The position numbers and the translations under genes were made by a program. A stretch of DNA of 64,000 nucleotides from NCBI GenBank assembly GCA_019634925.1, contig JAHCAL010000003.1:124001-188000 (forward strand), in the 5' to 3' direction. Under the pieces are notes generated by a model. That model saw nothing but the letters and a program-made list of their open reading frames with translations. It ran no database searches and had not been told where the DNA came from. Below are positions 37,091 to 49,297 of the stretch, one piece after another. This DNA is from Pseudomonadales bacterium. Lineage in GTDB: Bacteria; Pseudomonadota; Gammaproteobacteria; Pseudomonadales; Azotimanducaceae. Each line of letters opens with the position of its first letter. The stretch's first letter is position 1.

Positions 37091-38608
37091 TTGAACGCCA
37101 CCCTCGCGCTGGTGGGTCGCCCGAACGTCGGCAAGTCGACGCTGTTCAACAGGCTGTCGCACCGGCGCGATGCGCTGGTCGCCGACGTGCCCGGACTCAC
37201 CCGCGACCGGCGCTACGGGCGGGTGCTGCTCGACGGCTGTCCCTGCACGCTGATCGACACCGGTGGTCTGCTCGGCGCGGACGGCGTGCTCACCGATGCC
37301 ATGGAGCGCCAGGCCGAGGTCGCCATGGACGAGGCTGACCTCGTCCTGTTCCTGGTCGACGCGCGTGCCGGACTGACGCCGGCGGATCTCGAGATCGCCG
37401 ACCGGTTGCGCCGCCGCGAGTACCGCGTGCTGCTGGTCGTCAACAAGGTGGACGGCGTGTCGTCCGATGCCGCACAGGCGGAATTCGCCATGCTCGGCAT
37501 GCCGGACACGGTGTTCGTCTCCGCCGCCCACGGACGTGGCATAGGCATTCTGGTGGAGACCATCGTGGCACGGCTCGGACTGGTTCCGCCGGAGGCGGAG
37601 TCGGCGAGCGAAGCGGACGCGGGGTACGAAGCCGGTGCGGACCTCGAGCATGAATTCGCCGAACCGGCCGATTCTGACGAAGCGGAAGGGGAGGAGGCTT
37701 CCGGGGAGGCCGAAGGCCCCGGCGGACTTGCACCCGAAGCGATTCGGGTCGCCATCATCGGGCGGCCGAACGTCGGCAAGTCCACGCTGACCAACCGGCT
37801 GCTCGGCGAGGAGCGCCAGGTGGTCTACGACCAGCCCGGCACCACCCGGGATGCCATCGAGATCCCGTTCCAGCGCGAGGCGCGCGACTACGTGCTGATC
37901 GACACGGCCGGCGTGCGCCGCCGCGGGCGGATCGACGAAGTCGTGGAAAAGTTCTCCGTGGTCAAGACGCTCGAGGCGATCGACCGCGCGCATGTGGTGG
38001 TCCTGGTCATGGATGCGCGGGAAGGCGTGGTGGAGCAGGACCTGCATCTGCTCGGCTACGCCATCGAAGCCGGCGCCGGCATCATCGTCGCGGTCAACAA
38101 GTGGGACGGACTGAGCGCGGACGCGCGCGAGCGGGTGCGCAGCGAACTGTCGCGCCGGCTGACCATCGCGCCGTGGATCCCGGTGCTGCAGATCTCGGCC
38201 CTGCACGGCACCGGGGTGGGCCTGCTGTTGCGGGAGGTAGACCGCGTCTATCGCTCCGGGCGTCTGGATGTCGGGACCACGCGCCTGACCCGGCTGCTCG
38301 GCGACCTGGTGCGTGGTCACCCACCGCCGAGCGTGCGGGGCCGTCAGATCAAGCTGCGCTTCGCGCACAAGGCGGGCGGGCACCCGCCGCGCATCGTGAT
38401 CCACGGCAACCAGACCGAAGCGTTGCCCGGGTCCTACATCCGTTACCTGGAGAACGGCTTCCGGGAGGCACTCGACCTGCACGGCACCCCGGTGCACCTC
38501 GTGTTCAAGACCGGCGAGAACCCCTATGCGGGACGCCGCAACAAGCTCACACCCCGCCAGGAACAGCGCCGCAAGCGCATGATCCGCCACCACAAGAAGA
38601 ACGGCTGA
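37091..38608 (+). CDS. der: Ribosome-associated GTPase Der (EngA)
   Basis: 505 residues (E. coli 490). Two tandem GTPase domains, with P-loops GRPNVGKS at 9-16 and 224-231, and a C-terminal KH-like domain ending KLTPRQEQRRKRMIRHHKKNG. Der is needed for 50S subunit maturation. The linker between the GTPase domains (about 165-217) is long and strongly acidic. TTG start, six bases after bamB. It closes the ndk-to-der run and is convergent with xseA. Confidence 0.97.
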   Translation: MNATLALVGRPNVGKSTLFNRLSHRRDALVADVPGLTRDRRYGRVLLDGCPCTLIDTGGLLGADGVLTDAMERQAEVAMDEADLVLFLVDARAGLTPADLEIADRLRRREYRVLLVVNKVDGVSSDAAQAEFAMLGMPDTVFVSAAHGRGIGILVETIVARLGLVPPEAESASEADAGYEAGADLEHEFAEPADSDEAEGEEASGEAEGPGGLAPEAIRVAIIGRPNVGKSTLTNRLLGEERQVVYDQPGTTRDAIEIPFQREARDYVLIDTAGVRRRGRIDEVVEKFSVVKTLEAIDRAHVVVLVMDAREGVVEQDLHLLGYAIEAGAGIIVAVNKWDGLSADARERVRSELSRRLTIAPWIPVLQISALHGTGVGLLLREVDRVYRSGRLDVGTTRLTRLLGDLVRGHPPPSVRGRQIKLRFAHKAGGHPPRIVIHGNQTEALPGSYIRYLENGFREALDLHGTPVHLVFKTGENPYAGRRNKLTPRQEQRRKRMIRHHKKNG

Positions 38609-38632
38609 GCGGGCCCGGCCGCGTTTCCGGCG

Positions 38633-40033
38633 TCAGGATCCGTCCGTAGTCGGCAGCGCCGGCAGCCCGTTGTCGGTATCCACCGCATCCACCTGCACGT
38701 GCAAGGCGCCGTCGCTCAGGTGCGCGACCAGCCGCGCGCCGGGCGCGGTTGCCCGGATCGAGGTGATCGGTCGCAGCTCCGTGCCGCCCGCCGCGTCGGT
38801 CAGCACCGCGTAGCCGCGCGCGAGTGTGGCGAGCGGGCTGATCGCCTGCAGCGTCCGCACCGCGCCGTGCAGCGCCTCGCGGCGCTGCCGGTGCTGGGCC
38901 TGGACGGCACTCGCGAGGCGTGCCTCGAGTGTATCGACGCGTTCGCTGGTACGCTCGATCAGCCGGCCGGGATGCAGCAGATCCAGGGCGCGGCGCAGGC
39001 CCGCGAGCCGCGCAGCGGCCCGGGTGCGGGTGCCCGTGATCGCGCGTATCAGGCGCTGCTCGAGTTCGTCGGTGCGCTGCATGCGCTGCTGCAGCCGTGT
39101 GCGCGGACTCACCAGGCGCGCGCGCAGGTGGGCGAGATGGCGGTGCTGCTGGCGCAGTTCGCCGGTCAGCGCACGTACCAGCCGGTTGCGCGCCGAGTCG
39201 AATCGCACGCCGAGCTCGGCCCGGTCGGGCGTGATGAGTTCGGCGCCGGCGGACGGGGTCGGGGCGCGCACGTCGGCCACGAAGTCGACGATGGTGAAGT
39301 CGGTCTGGTGGCCGATTGCCGCGACCGTGGGCAGGGGACACGCCGCGACCGCCCGCGCGACGGTCTCGAGATTGAACGTCCAGAGGTCCTCGAGTGAACC
39401 TCCGCCGCGGGTCAGGAGGACGGCGTCGGCGCCGGTCGCCGGCACCCGCGCGAGCGCGGCCAGGATCTCGGGCTCCGCGGACTCGCCCTGCACCGCGACC
39501 GGCAGCAGCACGACCTCGAGTACCGGGAAGCGCCGGGCGATCACGTGCAACACGTCGCGCAACGCAGCACCCGACGGCGACGAGATCACGGCGAGCCGGC
39601 GCGGAATGGCCGGCAACGGGCGCTTCCTGGCCGGGTCGAACAGACCTTCGCCGGCGAGACGCGCCTTCAGCGCGTCGAAGGCGGCGCGCAGCGCGCCTTC
39701 GCCGGCGGGTTCCAGGTGTTCGGCGATGAACTGGAAATCGCCGCGCGGTTCGTAGAGCGACAGGCGCCCGCGCACGATGACCCGGTCGCCGTCGCGCGGC
39801 TCGCGGCGCAGCGCGCGGTTGCGGCCGGCGAACATGGCGCAGCGCAGCTGGGCGTCGCTGTCCTTCAGGGTGAAGTACCAGTGCCCCGAGCCGGGCCGGC
39901 GGAAGTTGGACACCTCGCCTTCCACCCAGAGCAGGCCGAAGTGCTCCTCGATCAACAGGCGCGCGGCCCGCGCCAGCGCGCTGACGGTGTAGACGGGGCG
40001 CTCTTCGGCAGGCTGGTCGAAGCGGGTGGCCAT
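38633..40033 (-). CDS. xseA: Exodeoxyribonuclease VII large subunit
   Basis: 466 residues. N-terminal OB-fold (VYTVSALARAARLLIEEHFGLLWVEGEVSNFRRPGSGHWYFTLKD), then the catalytic domain with PRRLAVISSPSGAALRDVL, LTRGGGSLEDLWTFN and GHQTDFTIVDFVADVRAPTPSAGAEL, and a long coiled coil (about 270-400). The XseAB enzyme degrades single-stranded DNA. The small subunit xseB is not in the window. It is divergent from guaB, as in many gammaproteobacteria. Confidence 0.96.
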   Translation of the reverse strand: MATRFDQPAEERPVYTVSALARAARLLIEEHFGLLWVEGEVSNFRRPGSGHWYFTLKDSDAQLRCAMFAGRNRALRREPRDGDRVIVRGRLSLYEPRGDFQFIAEHLEPAGEGALRAAFDALKARLAGEGLFDPARKRPLPAIPRRLAVISSPSGAALRDVLHVIARRFPVLEVVLLPVAVQGESAEPEILAALARVPATGADAVLLTRGGGSLEDLWTFNLETVARAVAACPLPTVAAIGHQTDFTIVDFVADVRAPTPSAGAELITPDRAELGVRFDSARNRLVRALTGELRQQHRHLAHLRARLVSPRTRLQQRMQRTDELEQRLIRAITGTRTRAAARLAGLRRALDLLHPGRLIERTSERVDTLEARLASAVQAQHRQRREALHGAVRTLQAISPLATLARGYAVLTDAAGGTELRPITSIRATAPGARLVAHLSDGALHVQVDAVDTDNGLPALPTTDGS

Positions 40034-40071
40034 CGGGTTTACGTGCGCCGCGGGGTTACCTGAGGCGCGAG

Positions 40072-41591
<1,520 letters not shown>

Positions 41592-41592
41592 C

Positions 41593-43167
41593 ATGACGAC
41601 CGGCGACCTGCACGGTCAGCGGCTGCTGATCGTCGACTTCGGCTCCCAGTACACCCAGCTCATCGCGCGGCGCGTGCGCGAGGCCGGCGTCTACTGCGAA
41701 ATCCACCCGTTCGACGCGCCTGCCGCGTTCATGCGCGAGTTCGCACCGCGCGGCGTGATCCTCTCCGGCGGACCGGAGAGCGTGACGCTCGCCGACACGC
41801 CGCGGATTCCGCCGGTCGTCTTCGAGCTCGGCGTGCCGGTGCTCGGCATCTGCTACGGCATGCAGGCCATGGCGGCGCAGCTCGGCGGCGCGGTGACGGG
41901 TTCGGACAAGCGCGAGTTCGGGCACGCGGTCGTCGAACTCGCCGCCGGTTCGGACCTGTTCGCGACGGTGAACGGCGGCGCCGGCGGCGCGCTGCCGGTC
42001 TGGATGAGCCACGGCGACCAGGTCACCGCGCTGCCCGCGGGGTTCCGCGTGACGGCCGCGACCGATACCGCACCGATCGCCGCCATGGAAGATCCCGCAC
42101 GGCGCTGGTACGGCGTGCAGTTTCATCCGGAGGTCACGCATACCGAGCAGGGCGAAGCGCTGCTCATGCGATTCGCGCGGGACATCTGCGGCTGCGCAGG
42201 GCTGTGGACGCCGGCCAACATCGTCGAGGACGCGATCGCGCAGGTGCGTGCGACGGTCGGTGACGACCGCGTCGTGCTGGGGCTTTCCGGCGGGGTCGAC
42301 TCGAGCGTGGTGGCGGCACTCCTGTCGCGTGCGATCGGCGATCAGCTGACCTGTGTCTTCGTCGACAACGGACTCCTGCGCAAGGGTGAGCGCGCGGAAG
42401 TGGAGCGGACCTTCGCACCATCGAACGCGCTCGACCTCGACCTCGTGGTGGTGGACGCCGAGGCCGAGTTCCTCATGCGGCTCGCCGGCCACGAGGATCC
42501 GGAAACCAAGCGCAAGATCATCGGCAACACGTTCATCGACGTGTTCGACCGCGAAGCGCATCGGTTGACCGGCGTCAAATGGCTCGCCCAGGGCACCATC
42601 TACCCGGACGTGATCGAGTCGGCGGCGAGCAAGTTCGGCAAGGCGCACGTGATCAAGTCGCACCACAACGTGGGTGGTCTGCCGGAGCGCATGAAGCTGA
42701 AGCTGGTCGAGCCGCTGCGCGAACTGTTCAAGGACGAAGTGCGCCGGATCGGCCTGCACCTCGGCCTGCCGCGCGAAATGGTGTTCCGGCATCCGTTCCC
42801 GGGTCCGGGGCTCGGCGTGCGTGTACTGGGCGAGGTCACCAAGGCGCGCGCCGACGTGCTGCGCGAGGCGGACGCGATCTATCTAGAGGAACTGCGGCGC
42901 GCGGACTGGTACGACCGGGTCAGCCAGGCGTTCGCGGTCTACCTGCCGGTCAAGTCGGTGGGCGTGGTCGGCGACGCGCGGCGCTACGCCGACGTCATTG
43001 CCCTGCGCGCGGTCGAGACCACGGATTTCATGACGGCGCGTGCGGCGCGCCTGCCGTGGGAACTCGTCGAGCGCGTCGCCAACCGCATCATCAACGAGAT
43101 CGAAGGCGTGTCGCGCGTGGTCTACGACGTGTCGAGCAAGCCGCCTGCCACCATCGAGTGGGAATGA
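41593..43167 (+). CDS. guaA: GMP synthase (glutamine-hydrolysing)
   Basis: 524 residues (E. coli 525). The N-terminal glutaminase has nucleophile C87 (GICYGMQ) and the FHPEVTHT His/Glu pair. The ATP-pyrophosphatase P-loop is [11 protein letters not shown], and the C-terminal dimerisation domain has [17 protein letters not shown] and ends [10 protein letters not shown]. It converts XMP to GMP. It overlaps tadA by ATGA. Confidence 0.98.
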   Translation: MTTGDLHGQRLLIVDFGSQYTQLIARRVREAGVYCEIHPFDAPAAFMREFAPRGVILSGGPESVTLADTPRIPPVVFELGVPVLGICYGMQAMAAQLGGAVTGSDKREFGHAVVELAAGSDLFATVNGGAGGALPVWMSHGDQVTALPAGFRVTAATDTAPIAAMEDPARRWYGVQFHPEVTHTEQGEALLMRFARDICGCAGLWTPANIVEDAIAQVRATVGDDRVVLGLSGGVDSSVVAALLSRAIGDQLTCVFVDNGLLRKGERAEVERTFAPSNALDLDLVVVDAEAEFLMRLAGHEDPETKRKIIGNTFIDVFDREAHRLTGVKWLAQGTIYPDVIESAASKFGKAHVIKSHHNVGGLPERMKLKLVEPLRELFKDEVRRIGLHLGLPREMVFRHPFPGPGLGVRVLGEVTKARADVLREADAIYLEELRRADWYDRVSQAFAVYLPVKSVGVVGDARRYADVIALRAVETTDFMTARAARLPWELVERVANRIINEIEGVSRVVYDVSSKPPATIEWE

Positions 43168-43703
43168 ACGGCAAGGATCCGCAATCCGCCGGGTCGGACG
43201 TGTGCGACCCGGCGACGGATGAGCGCTGGATGCGGCGCGCGCTCGAGCTCGCAGCGGCGGGCGCACGCGCGGGGGAAGTGCCGGTCGGCGCCGTCGTGGT
43301 GCAAGCGGGTACCGTGATCGGCGAGGGTTACAACCGGCCGATCGCCGAGCAGGATCCCACCGCGCACGCCGAGATCGTCGCGCTGCGCGCGGCGGCGCGC
43401 GCGGTTGGCAACTACCGGCTCACCGGCGCCACGCTCTACGTCACCGTGGAGCCCTGCACCATGTGCGCCGGCGCACTGGTGCACGCCCGCATCGGGCGCG
43501 TGGTCTACGGCGCGCCGGAACCGCGCAGCGGCGCCATCGAATCGACCGACCGGGTGCTCGACAACACGGCGCTCAATCACCGTCCCGCGATCACCGGCGG
43601 CGTGCTCGCCGAGGACTGCGCGCGCTGCCTGCGCGAGTTCTTCGCAGTCCGGCGCGCTGCGGCCGCAGCGGAATCCACCAGTCTGAAGACCAGCGCATCA
43701 TGA
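43164..43703 (+). CDS. tadA: tRNA-specific adenosine deaminase TadA
   Basis: 179 residues. It makes inosine-34 in tRNA-Arg(ACG). The zinc-deaminase motifs are HAE at 68-70 (His ligand, catalytic Glu) and PCTMC at 97-101 (Cys98 and Cys101 ligands). The N-terminus is about 15 residues longer than E. coli's. Start and stop both overlap neighbours as ATGA, placing it inside a purine operon between guaA and purL. Confidence 0.95.
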   Translation: MNGKDPQSAGSDVCDPATDERWMRRALELAAAGARAGEVPVGAVVVQAGTVIGEGYNRPIAEQDPTAHAEIVALRAAARAVGNYRLTGATLYVTVEPCTMCAGALVHARIGRVVYGAPEPRSGAIESTDRVLDNTALNHRPAITGGVLAEDCARCLREFFAVRRAAAAAESTSLKTSAS

Positions 43704-46700
43704 ATGAACTGCTCGTGCTCGAAGGCCCGCCGGCACTGTCCGGCTTCCGCCTGGAAAAGCTCTGCCGCGCGCTCGATGTGCCGCTCGGCGGCCTCTACGC
43801 CCGCTACGTCCACCTGCTCGCGCTGGACGCGCCGCTCGACGGCGCCGCGCGCGAGCGTGCCGCGCGCCTGCTGCGCTACGGTCCGGAGCGCGGCTGGCCC
43901 GCGCCGCTCGAGACACCGGTCGCGATCGTGGTGCCGCGCCGTGGGACGATCTCGCCATGGTCGAGCAAGGCGACCGACATCTTCCGGATCTGTGGTTTCG
44001 ATGCCGTGCGGCGGGTCGAGCGCGGCGTGCGCTGGTACGCGGATCCCGGACATGCGGCACGCGTGCGCACCGACGCGCTGTTCGACCGCATGACCGAGCG
44101 ACTGGTCGAGGCCGCGGATCTCACGAGTGTTTTCGCGGATCTGCCGCCGCGCCGGCTCGCCCGGATCGCACTCGCCGCCGGTGGTCGGCCGGCGCTCGTC
44201 GCGGCCAACGGCGAACTCGGCCTCGCGCTCTCGGAAGACGAACTCGACTACCTGCTCGACGCCTACCGGGGGCTCGGCCGCGACCCGACCGACGTGGAAC
44301 TCATGATGTTCGCGCAGGCCAATTCCGAGCATTGCCGGCACAAGATCTTCAACGCGTCGTGGACGGTGGACGGGGCGCCGCAGCCGCACTCGCTGTTCGA
44401 CATGATCCGCAACACCCATCGCCACATCAACGGCGCCGGGATCCTGAGCGCCTACGCGGACAACGCGGCGGTCATCGAAGGACATACCATCGAGCGGTTG
44501 GTGCTCGACCCGGATACGCACGCGTACCGGTACGACACCGCGCCGAGCCATATCCTGATGAAGGTGGAGACGCACAACCACCCGACCGCGATCGCCCCGT
44601 ACCCGGGTGCCGCCACCGGATCGGGCGGCGAGATCCGCGACGAAGGCGCGGTGGGGCGCGGGTCCAAGCCCAAGGCCGGGCTCACCGGGTTCACCACCTC
44701 GCATCTGAACATCCCTGGCTACCGGCAGCCCTGGGAACTCGAGACCGGCAAGCCGGACCGCATCGTGTCCGCGCTCGACATCATGCTCGAGGGGCCGATC
44801 GGCGCCGCGTCGTTCAACAACGAGTTCGGCCGGCCGGCCTTGACCGGCTACTTCCGCACGTTCGAGGCGGCGGATCCGCAACGGGCCGGGCGCGTGCGCG
44901 GCTATCACAAGCCGGTCATGATCGCAGGTGGTGTGGGCAGCGTGCGTACCGAACACGTACGGGCGCTGCCGTTTCCCGAGCGGGTTGCGCTCGTCGTGCT
45001 CGGTGGTCCGGCCATGCTGATCGGGCTCGGCGGTGGGGCGGCGTCCAGCATGGCGTCCGGCGCCAGCGCGTCGGACCTCGACTTCGCATCGGTGCAGCGC
45101 GACAACGCCGAGATGCAACGCCGCTGCCAGGAAGTGATCGACGCGTGCACAGCGCTCGGTAATGCCAACCCGATCCTGTTGATCCACGACGTCGGCGCCG
45201 GCGGCCTGTCGAACGCGCTGCCTGAACTGGTCAAGGACGGCGGCGTCGGCGGACGGTTCCGGCTGCGCGACATCCCGTCGGCCGACCCCGGCATGGCGCC
45301 GCTCGAGATCTGGTGCAACGAAGCGCAGGAGCGCTACGTGCTCGCCATCGCGCCCGAGGGACTCGCGCGTTTCGAGACGATCTGCCGCCGCGAGCGCTGT
45401 CCATTCGCGGTGGTCGGCGAGTCCACGCCGGAGCCGCACCTCGCGGTGAACGACACGCTGCTCGGCGAGGACCCGGTCGACCTGCCGATGTCGGTGCTGT
45501 TCGGCAAGCCGCCGCGCATGCATCGCACGTTCGAACACCAGCCGCTCGTGCCGCCGCCGCTCGACCTCGCCGCGATCGAGCCGGCCGAGGCCGTCGAGCG
45601 GGTGCTGCGGTTCCCGGCCGTGGCGAGCAAGCAGTTCCTGGTCACCATCGGCGACCGCAGCATCACCGGGCTCGTGGCGCGCGAACAGATGGTGGGCCCC
45701 TGGCAGGTGCCGGTCGCCGACGTCGCTGTGACGCTGGCGGGATTCCGGACCTATGCGGGCGAGGCGTTCGCCATGGGCGAGCGTTCGCCGCTCGCATTGA
45801 TCGATCCGTGCGCGTCGGCCCGCATGGCGGTCGGCGAGGCGCTGACCAACCTGTGCGCGGCGCCGGTGACCGAACTCGAGCGTACCGTGCTGTCGGCCAA
45901 CTGGATGGCCGCCGCGGGCGAGAATGCCGAGGAGCAGGCGCTGTTCGATGCCGTGCGGGCGGTAGGCATGGAACTCTGCCCCGCGCTCGGCATCGCCATC
46001 CCGGTGGGCAAGGACAGCCTGTCGATGCGCACGCGCTGGGACGGCGGCGACGTGGTCGCGCCGATGACACTGATCGTCTCGGCGTTTGCGCCGGTGGACG
46101 ACGCGCGCCGCACGTTGACCCCGGAACTCGTGCGCCATGCCGGCCCGACCCGCCTCTTGCTGGTCGATCTCGGCAACGGCCAGGATCGGCTCGGTGGCAG
46201 CGCGCTCGCCCAGTGCTACCGTCAGCTGGGCGACAAGGCGCCGGACGTGGACCGGCCGGACCAGCTCGTGCGGTTCTTCCGCGCCATCCAGATGCTCAAT
46301 CGCGCCGGCCTGCTGCTCGCCTACCACGACCGGTCCGACGGAGGGCTCCTGGCCTGCCTCGCGGAGATGGCGTTCGCGAGTCGCAGCGGGTTCGAGGTCG
46401 AACTCGCCTGCGGTGCGCGCACGGAAGCCGTGCTGGGCGCGCTGTTCGCGGAGGAACTGGGCGCGGTGATCCAGGTCCGTGCCGACGACGTCGTCGCGGT
46501 CGGCGCCGCGCTCGAGGGCCTGCGCTGGCTGGATCTCGGTGCACCGCGCGACGACGAGCGGATACTGATCCGGGCCGGCGGGCGCACGGTGCTCGACAGC
46601 GGCCGCGCGCGCCTGCAGGAATTGTGGGCCGAGCCCAGCTATCGGCTGCAGCGCCTGCGCGACGACCCGGACTGTGCCGACGAGGAGTTCGCCACCATCA

Positions 46701-47560
46701 CGGCGGAGGATCCCGGGTTCTCCTGCCGGATCGGCTTCGACCCGGCGGACGACCCGACCGCCCGGCTGTCCGGTATCGCGCGGCGCCCGCGCATCGCGGT
46801 GCTGCGCGAACAGGGCGTCAACGGCCAGGTCGAGATGGCCGCTGCTTTCGAGCGCGCCGGCTTCGATCCGGTCGACGTGCACATGAGCGACCTGGTGAGC
46901 GGCGCGGTACGGCTCGGCGACTTCCCGGCGCTGGTCGCCTGCGGCGGGTTCTCCTACGGGGACGTGCTCGGCGGCGGCGGCGGCTGGGCCAAGAGCATCC
47001 TCTACCACGACGGCCTGCGCGAGCAGTTCGAGCGGTTCTTCGCGGCGGATCGCCTCGCGCTCGGCGTGTGCAACGGCTGCCAGATGATGGCCGGGCTCAA
47101 GAGCCTGATCCCTGGCGCCGCGCTGTGGCCGCGCTTCGTGCGTAACCGCTCCGAGCAGTTCGAAGGCCGCACGGTGCTCGTGCGGGTCGGCGCCAGCGCG
47201 TCGCCCTGGCTCGCGGGCATGGCCGACAGTGTCCTGCCGATCGCGGTCGCGCACGGCGAGGGCCGCGCCGAGTTCGACGACGCGGCGCACGCGGCGCGGT
47301 TCTGGGCGGAGCAGGACGGCCAGGTGTGGCTGCGCTACGTGGACAACCGGCACGCGGTCACCGAGCGTTATCCTGCCAATCCGAACGGCGCCGAGCGCGG
47401 GCTCGCAGGGCTCACCGCGGCGGACGGGCGTGTGCTGGTGATGATGCCGCACCCGGAACGCGTGTGCCGCAGCGTGCAGAACGCCTGGCGCGATCCTGCG
47501 TGGGGCGCGGATGGTCCGTGGTTGCGGCTGTTCCGCAATGCCAGGGTGGCGTTGGCCTGA
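43700..47560 (+). CDS. purL: Phosphoribosylformylglycinamidine synthase
   Basis: 1286 residues (E. coli 1295), the large single-chain form. It converts FGAR to FGAM with ATP and glutamine. Recognisable parts: the N-terminal PurS-like domain, the linker, the synthetase core with [38 protein letters not shown] (written here as [15 protein letters not shown]) and VGKDSLSM, and the C-terminal glutaminase with [19 protein letters not shown] (nucleophile Cys) and MPHPERV. It overlaps tadA by ATGA; mltF, which usually lies between them, is absent. Confidence 0.97.
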   Translation: MNELLVLEGPPALSGFRLEKLCRALDVPLGGLYARYVHLLALDAPLDGAARERAARLLRYGPERGWPAPLETPVAIVVPRRGTISPWSSKATDIFRICGFDAVRRVERGVRWYADPGHAARVRTDALFDRMTERLVEAADLTSVFADLPPRRLARIALAAGGRPALVAANGELGLALSEDELDYLLDAYRGLGRDPTDVELMMFAQANSEHCRHKIFNASWTVDGAPQPHSLFDMIRNTHRHINGAGILSAYADNAAVIEGHTIERLVLDPDTHAYRYDTAPSHILMKVETHNHPTAIAPYPGAATGSGGEIRDEGAVGRGSKPKAGLTGFTTSHLNIPGYRQPWELETGKPDRIVSALDIMLEGPIGAASFNNEFGRPALTGYFRTFEAADPQRAGRVRGYHKPVMIAGGVGSVRTEHVRALPFPERVALVVLGGPAMLIGLGGGAASSMASGASASDLDFASVQRDNAEMQRRCQEVIDACTALGNANPILLIHDVGAGGLSNALPELVKDGGVGGRFRLRDIPSADPGMAPLEIWCNEAQERYVLAIAPEGLARFETICRRERCPFAVVGESTPEPHLAVNDTLLGEDPVDLPMSVLFGKPPRMHRTFEHQPLVPPPLDLAAIEPAEAVERVLRFPAVASKQFLVTIGDRSITGLVAREQMVGPWQVPVADVAVTLAGFRTYAGEAFAMGERSPLALIDPCASARMAVGEALTNLCAAPVTELERTVLSANWMAAAGENAEEQALFDAVRAVGMELCPALGIAIPVGKDSLSMRTRWDGGDVVAPMTLIVSAFAPVDDARRTLTPELVRHAGPTRLLLVDLGNGQDRLGGSALAQCYRQLGDKAPDVDRPDQLVRFFRAIQMLNRAGLLLAYHDRSDGGLLACLAEMAFASRSGFEVELACGARTEAVLGALFAEELGAVIQVRADDVVAVGAALEGLRWLDLGAPRDDERILIRAGGRTVLDSGRARLQELWAEPSYRLQRLRDDPDCADEEFATITAEDPGFSCRIGFDPADDPTARLSGIARRPRIAVLREQGVNGQVEMAAAFERAGFDPVDVHMSDLVSGAVRLGDFPALVACGGFSYGDVLGGGGGWAKSILYHDGLREQFERFFAADRLALGVCNGCQMMAGLKSLIPGAALWPRFVRNRSEQFEGRTVLVRVGASASPWLAGMADSVLPIAVAHGEGRAEFDDAAHAARFWAEQDGQVWLRYVDNRHAVTERYPANPNGAERGLAGLTAADGRVLVMMPHPERVCRSVQNAWRDPAWGADGPWLRLFRNARVALA

Positions 47561-47597
47561 GTCGGTCGGACGCGCTCCCGAGCGTTATCGCCAGGTG

Positions 47598-47619
47598 ACG
47601 CCGGCGTCAGCGCCGGCGT
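47598..47619. terminator. Bidirectional hairpin between convergent purL and the Nudix gene
   Basis: ACGCCGGCG-TCAG-CGCCGGCGT is a perfect 9-bp stem with a 4-base loop. The loop contains the stop codon of the minus-strand Nudix gene and the stem encodes its last residues. It lacks a T-run but is ideally placed to end both transcripts. Confidence 0.55.
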
Positions 47620-48155
47620 GCCGGATCCACGATCAGGCTCGCGGTGCGCGTTCTGAACGTCGCGTTCTGGCGGTCCGAGAAGTAGTGCTCAAGCGTCTCG
47701 CGCACCACCGGAAATGCGAGCTGGTCCCAGGGAATTTCGTCTTCGCGGAACAGTTCCACCGCCTGTGACTCCTCGCCTGCGCCGAACTCCGGTGCGAGCA
47801 GGCGGGCGCGGAAGAACATGTAGATCTGCGAGATGTGCGGCAGGCTGAACAGCGTGTAGAGCTCGTCGACCTCCACCCGGGCGCGGGCTTCCTCCCACGT
47901 TTCGCGGATCGCGCCGGCCTCGGCGGTCTCGCCGTTTTCGAGGAATCCGGCCGGCAGCGTCCAGTAGCCGCGCCGCGGCTCGATGTCGCGCCGGCACAGC
48001 AGCACCCGGTCCTCGTAGCTCACCAGGCAGCCCGTGACCACGCGCGGGTTCTGGTAGTGGACAGTGGTACAGCGCTCGCACAGGAAGCGCGGCCGCGAAT
48101 CGCCGGGCGGCGTGCGGAAGACGACTTCGTGGCCACAGGCGCTGCAGTACTTCAT
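47607..48155 (-). CDS. Zinc-ribbon Nudix hydrolase
   Basis: 182 residues. An N-terminal zinc ribbon (C4, C7, C26, C29) precedes the Nudix domain, like the NADH-pyrophosphatase-related group. The Nudix box reads GFLENGETAEAGAIRETWEEARARV: the metal-binding RETWEE is intact, while the final Gly of the classical box is Arg, as I recall for this subgroup. RRGYWTLPAGF and SLPHISQIYMFFRARLL are conserved. It hydrolyses a nucleoside diphosphate linked to an unknown group. Confidence 0.9.
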   Translation of the reverse strand: MKYCSACGHEVVFRTPPGDSRPRFLCERCTTVHYQNPRVVTGCLVSYEDRVLLCRRDIEPRRGYWTLPAGFLENGETAEAGAIRETWEEARARVEVDELYTLFSLPHISQIYMFFRARLLAPEFGAGEESQAVELFREDEIPWDQLAFPVVRETLEHYFSDRQNATFRTRTASLIVDPARRR

Positions 48156-48227
48156 GGGATGGCGGGTGTCCGGGTGATCATTGGCGGCCGGCGCGGCGGT
48201 GCGCTCGGTGGGCGTCGGATTGCCGGA

Positions 48228-48620
48228 TTATAGATCCGCGCTGCCCGGAGGCCACACCGTCTTCGCGGGGCGAATGCGGGCGGAACCGGCGCGGCCGAGG
48301 CATACGACATCCGCGAGCTGCCCATCGTCGGCCCGGTCGTCGGCGCGCAGGGCATCGGGATCGACCATGGACTGGCGCAGACGCGCGAGCGACTCGCTCA
48401 TGAGCGCCGACAGGCGAACGGTCGCGGCGAGCGGCGAGGACGCCCGGCGTCGTTCCATGTCGATCCGGAACGCGAGGCCGCGCAGCTTGCGGCGCGCGTC
48501 TTCCGTCGGTGCAGCGGTGATCACGGCGTTCGTCAGCGAACGTCGCAACGTCTCGAGTCCCTGCGGGTCGTTGCGGGCCATGTCCACCAGCACATCGAAT
48601 GCCGGCAGGCGGACTGTCAT
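48228..48620 (-). CDS. DUF3135 family protein
   Basis: 130 residues, soluble, no signal peptide. The family core is LPAFDVLVDMARNDPQGLETLRRSL followed by LRGLAFRIDMERRRASSPLAATVRLSALMSESLARLRQSM, which matches what I know of DUF3135. Function unknown. The C-terminal 45 residues are low in similarity. It is 73 bases upstream of the Nudix gene on the same strand and may share its transcript. Confidence 0.75.
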   Translation of the reverse strand: MTVRLPAFDVLVDMARNDPQGLETLRRSLTNAVITAAPTEDARRKLRGLAFRIDMERRRASSPLAATVRLSALMSESLARLRQSMVDPDALRADDRADDGQLADVVCLGRAGSARIRPAKTVWPPGSADL

Positions 48621-48727
48621 GTTGACCCTGGGCTGGTTTGCTATTGCTCCCTTCGCGAATACTATGCCGGATCGGTGCGTGGCCTGATTCGCGCATCCTG
48701 TAACGGTTTTGTGAGAGGAGATCGGCC

Positions 48728-49297
48728 TTGCTGTATCAACTGGATGACCGCCGGGTGCGTGCGGAAGGGGCGTATTTCGTCGCCGACAGCGCGCAGGTGA
48801 TGGGTTCCGTCCTGCTGAAGGACAACGCGAGCGTGTGGTTCAACGCGGTGCTGCGCGGCGACAACGACCTCATCACCGTCGGTACGAACTCCAACGTGCA
48901 GGACGGCGCGGTGCTGCACACCGATCCGGGTTGCCCGCTGACCATCGGCGACAACGTCACCATCGGGCACAAGGTGATGCTGCACGGCTGCACCATCGGC
49001 GACAACACGCTGATCGGGATCAACGCGGTGATCCTGAATCGCGCACGGATCGGCGCCAACTGCCTGATCGGCGCCAATGCGCTCATCACCGAAGGCAAGG
49101 AGATCCCCGACAACTCGCTCGTCATGGGCGCACCCGGCAAGGTCGTGCGGCAGTTGACCCCACAGGAGATCGAGAACCTCGGCCGGTCTGCGCTCGGCTA
49201 CGTCATGAACGCGCGGCGCTTCGCGAACGGCCTGGTGCCGCAGGAGCAGGCAGACCGGGTCGCGCCGGGCCCGGCCGACGGCGGGGCTGCATCTTGA
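48728..49297 (+). CDS. Gamma carbonic anhydrase family protein (YrdA-like)
   Basis: 189 residues in a left-handed beta-helix of hexapeptide repeats. The three zinc-ligand histidines of gamma carbonic anhydrases are present: H64 (GAVLHTD), H81 and H86 ([13 protein letters not shown]). [13 protein letters not shown] carries the conserved Arg/Asp pair. Many YrdA-like proteins have weak or no anhydrase activity, so function is open. TTG start behind GAGAGGAG. The stop overlaps the purT start (TTGA). Confidence 0.9.
   Translation: MLYQLDDRRVRAEGAYFVADSAQVMGSVLLKDNASVWFNAVLRGDNDLITVGTNSNVQDGAVLHTDPGCPLTIGDNVTIGHKVMLHGCTIGDNTLIGINAVILNRARIGANCLIGANALITEGKEIPDNSLVMGAPGKVVRQLTPQEIENLGRSALGYVMNARRFANGLVPQEQADRVAPGPADGGAAS

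Noticed and set aside
43577..47452. Very long open frame on the minus strand opposite purL (about 1290 codons), and similar ones opposite bamB-der and elsewhere
   Set aside because: GC-rich codon use leaves antisense frames open; the translations are low-complexity Arg/His/Asp-rich with no family features, while the plus strand encodes clear enzymes.
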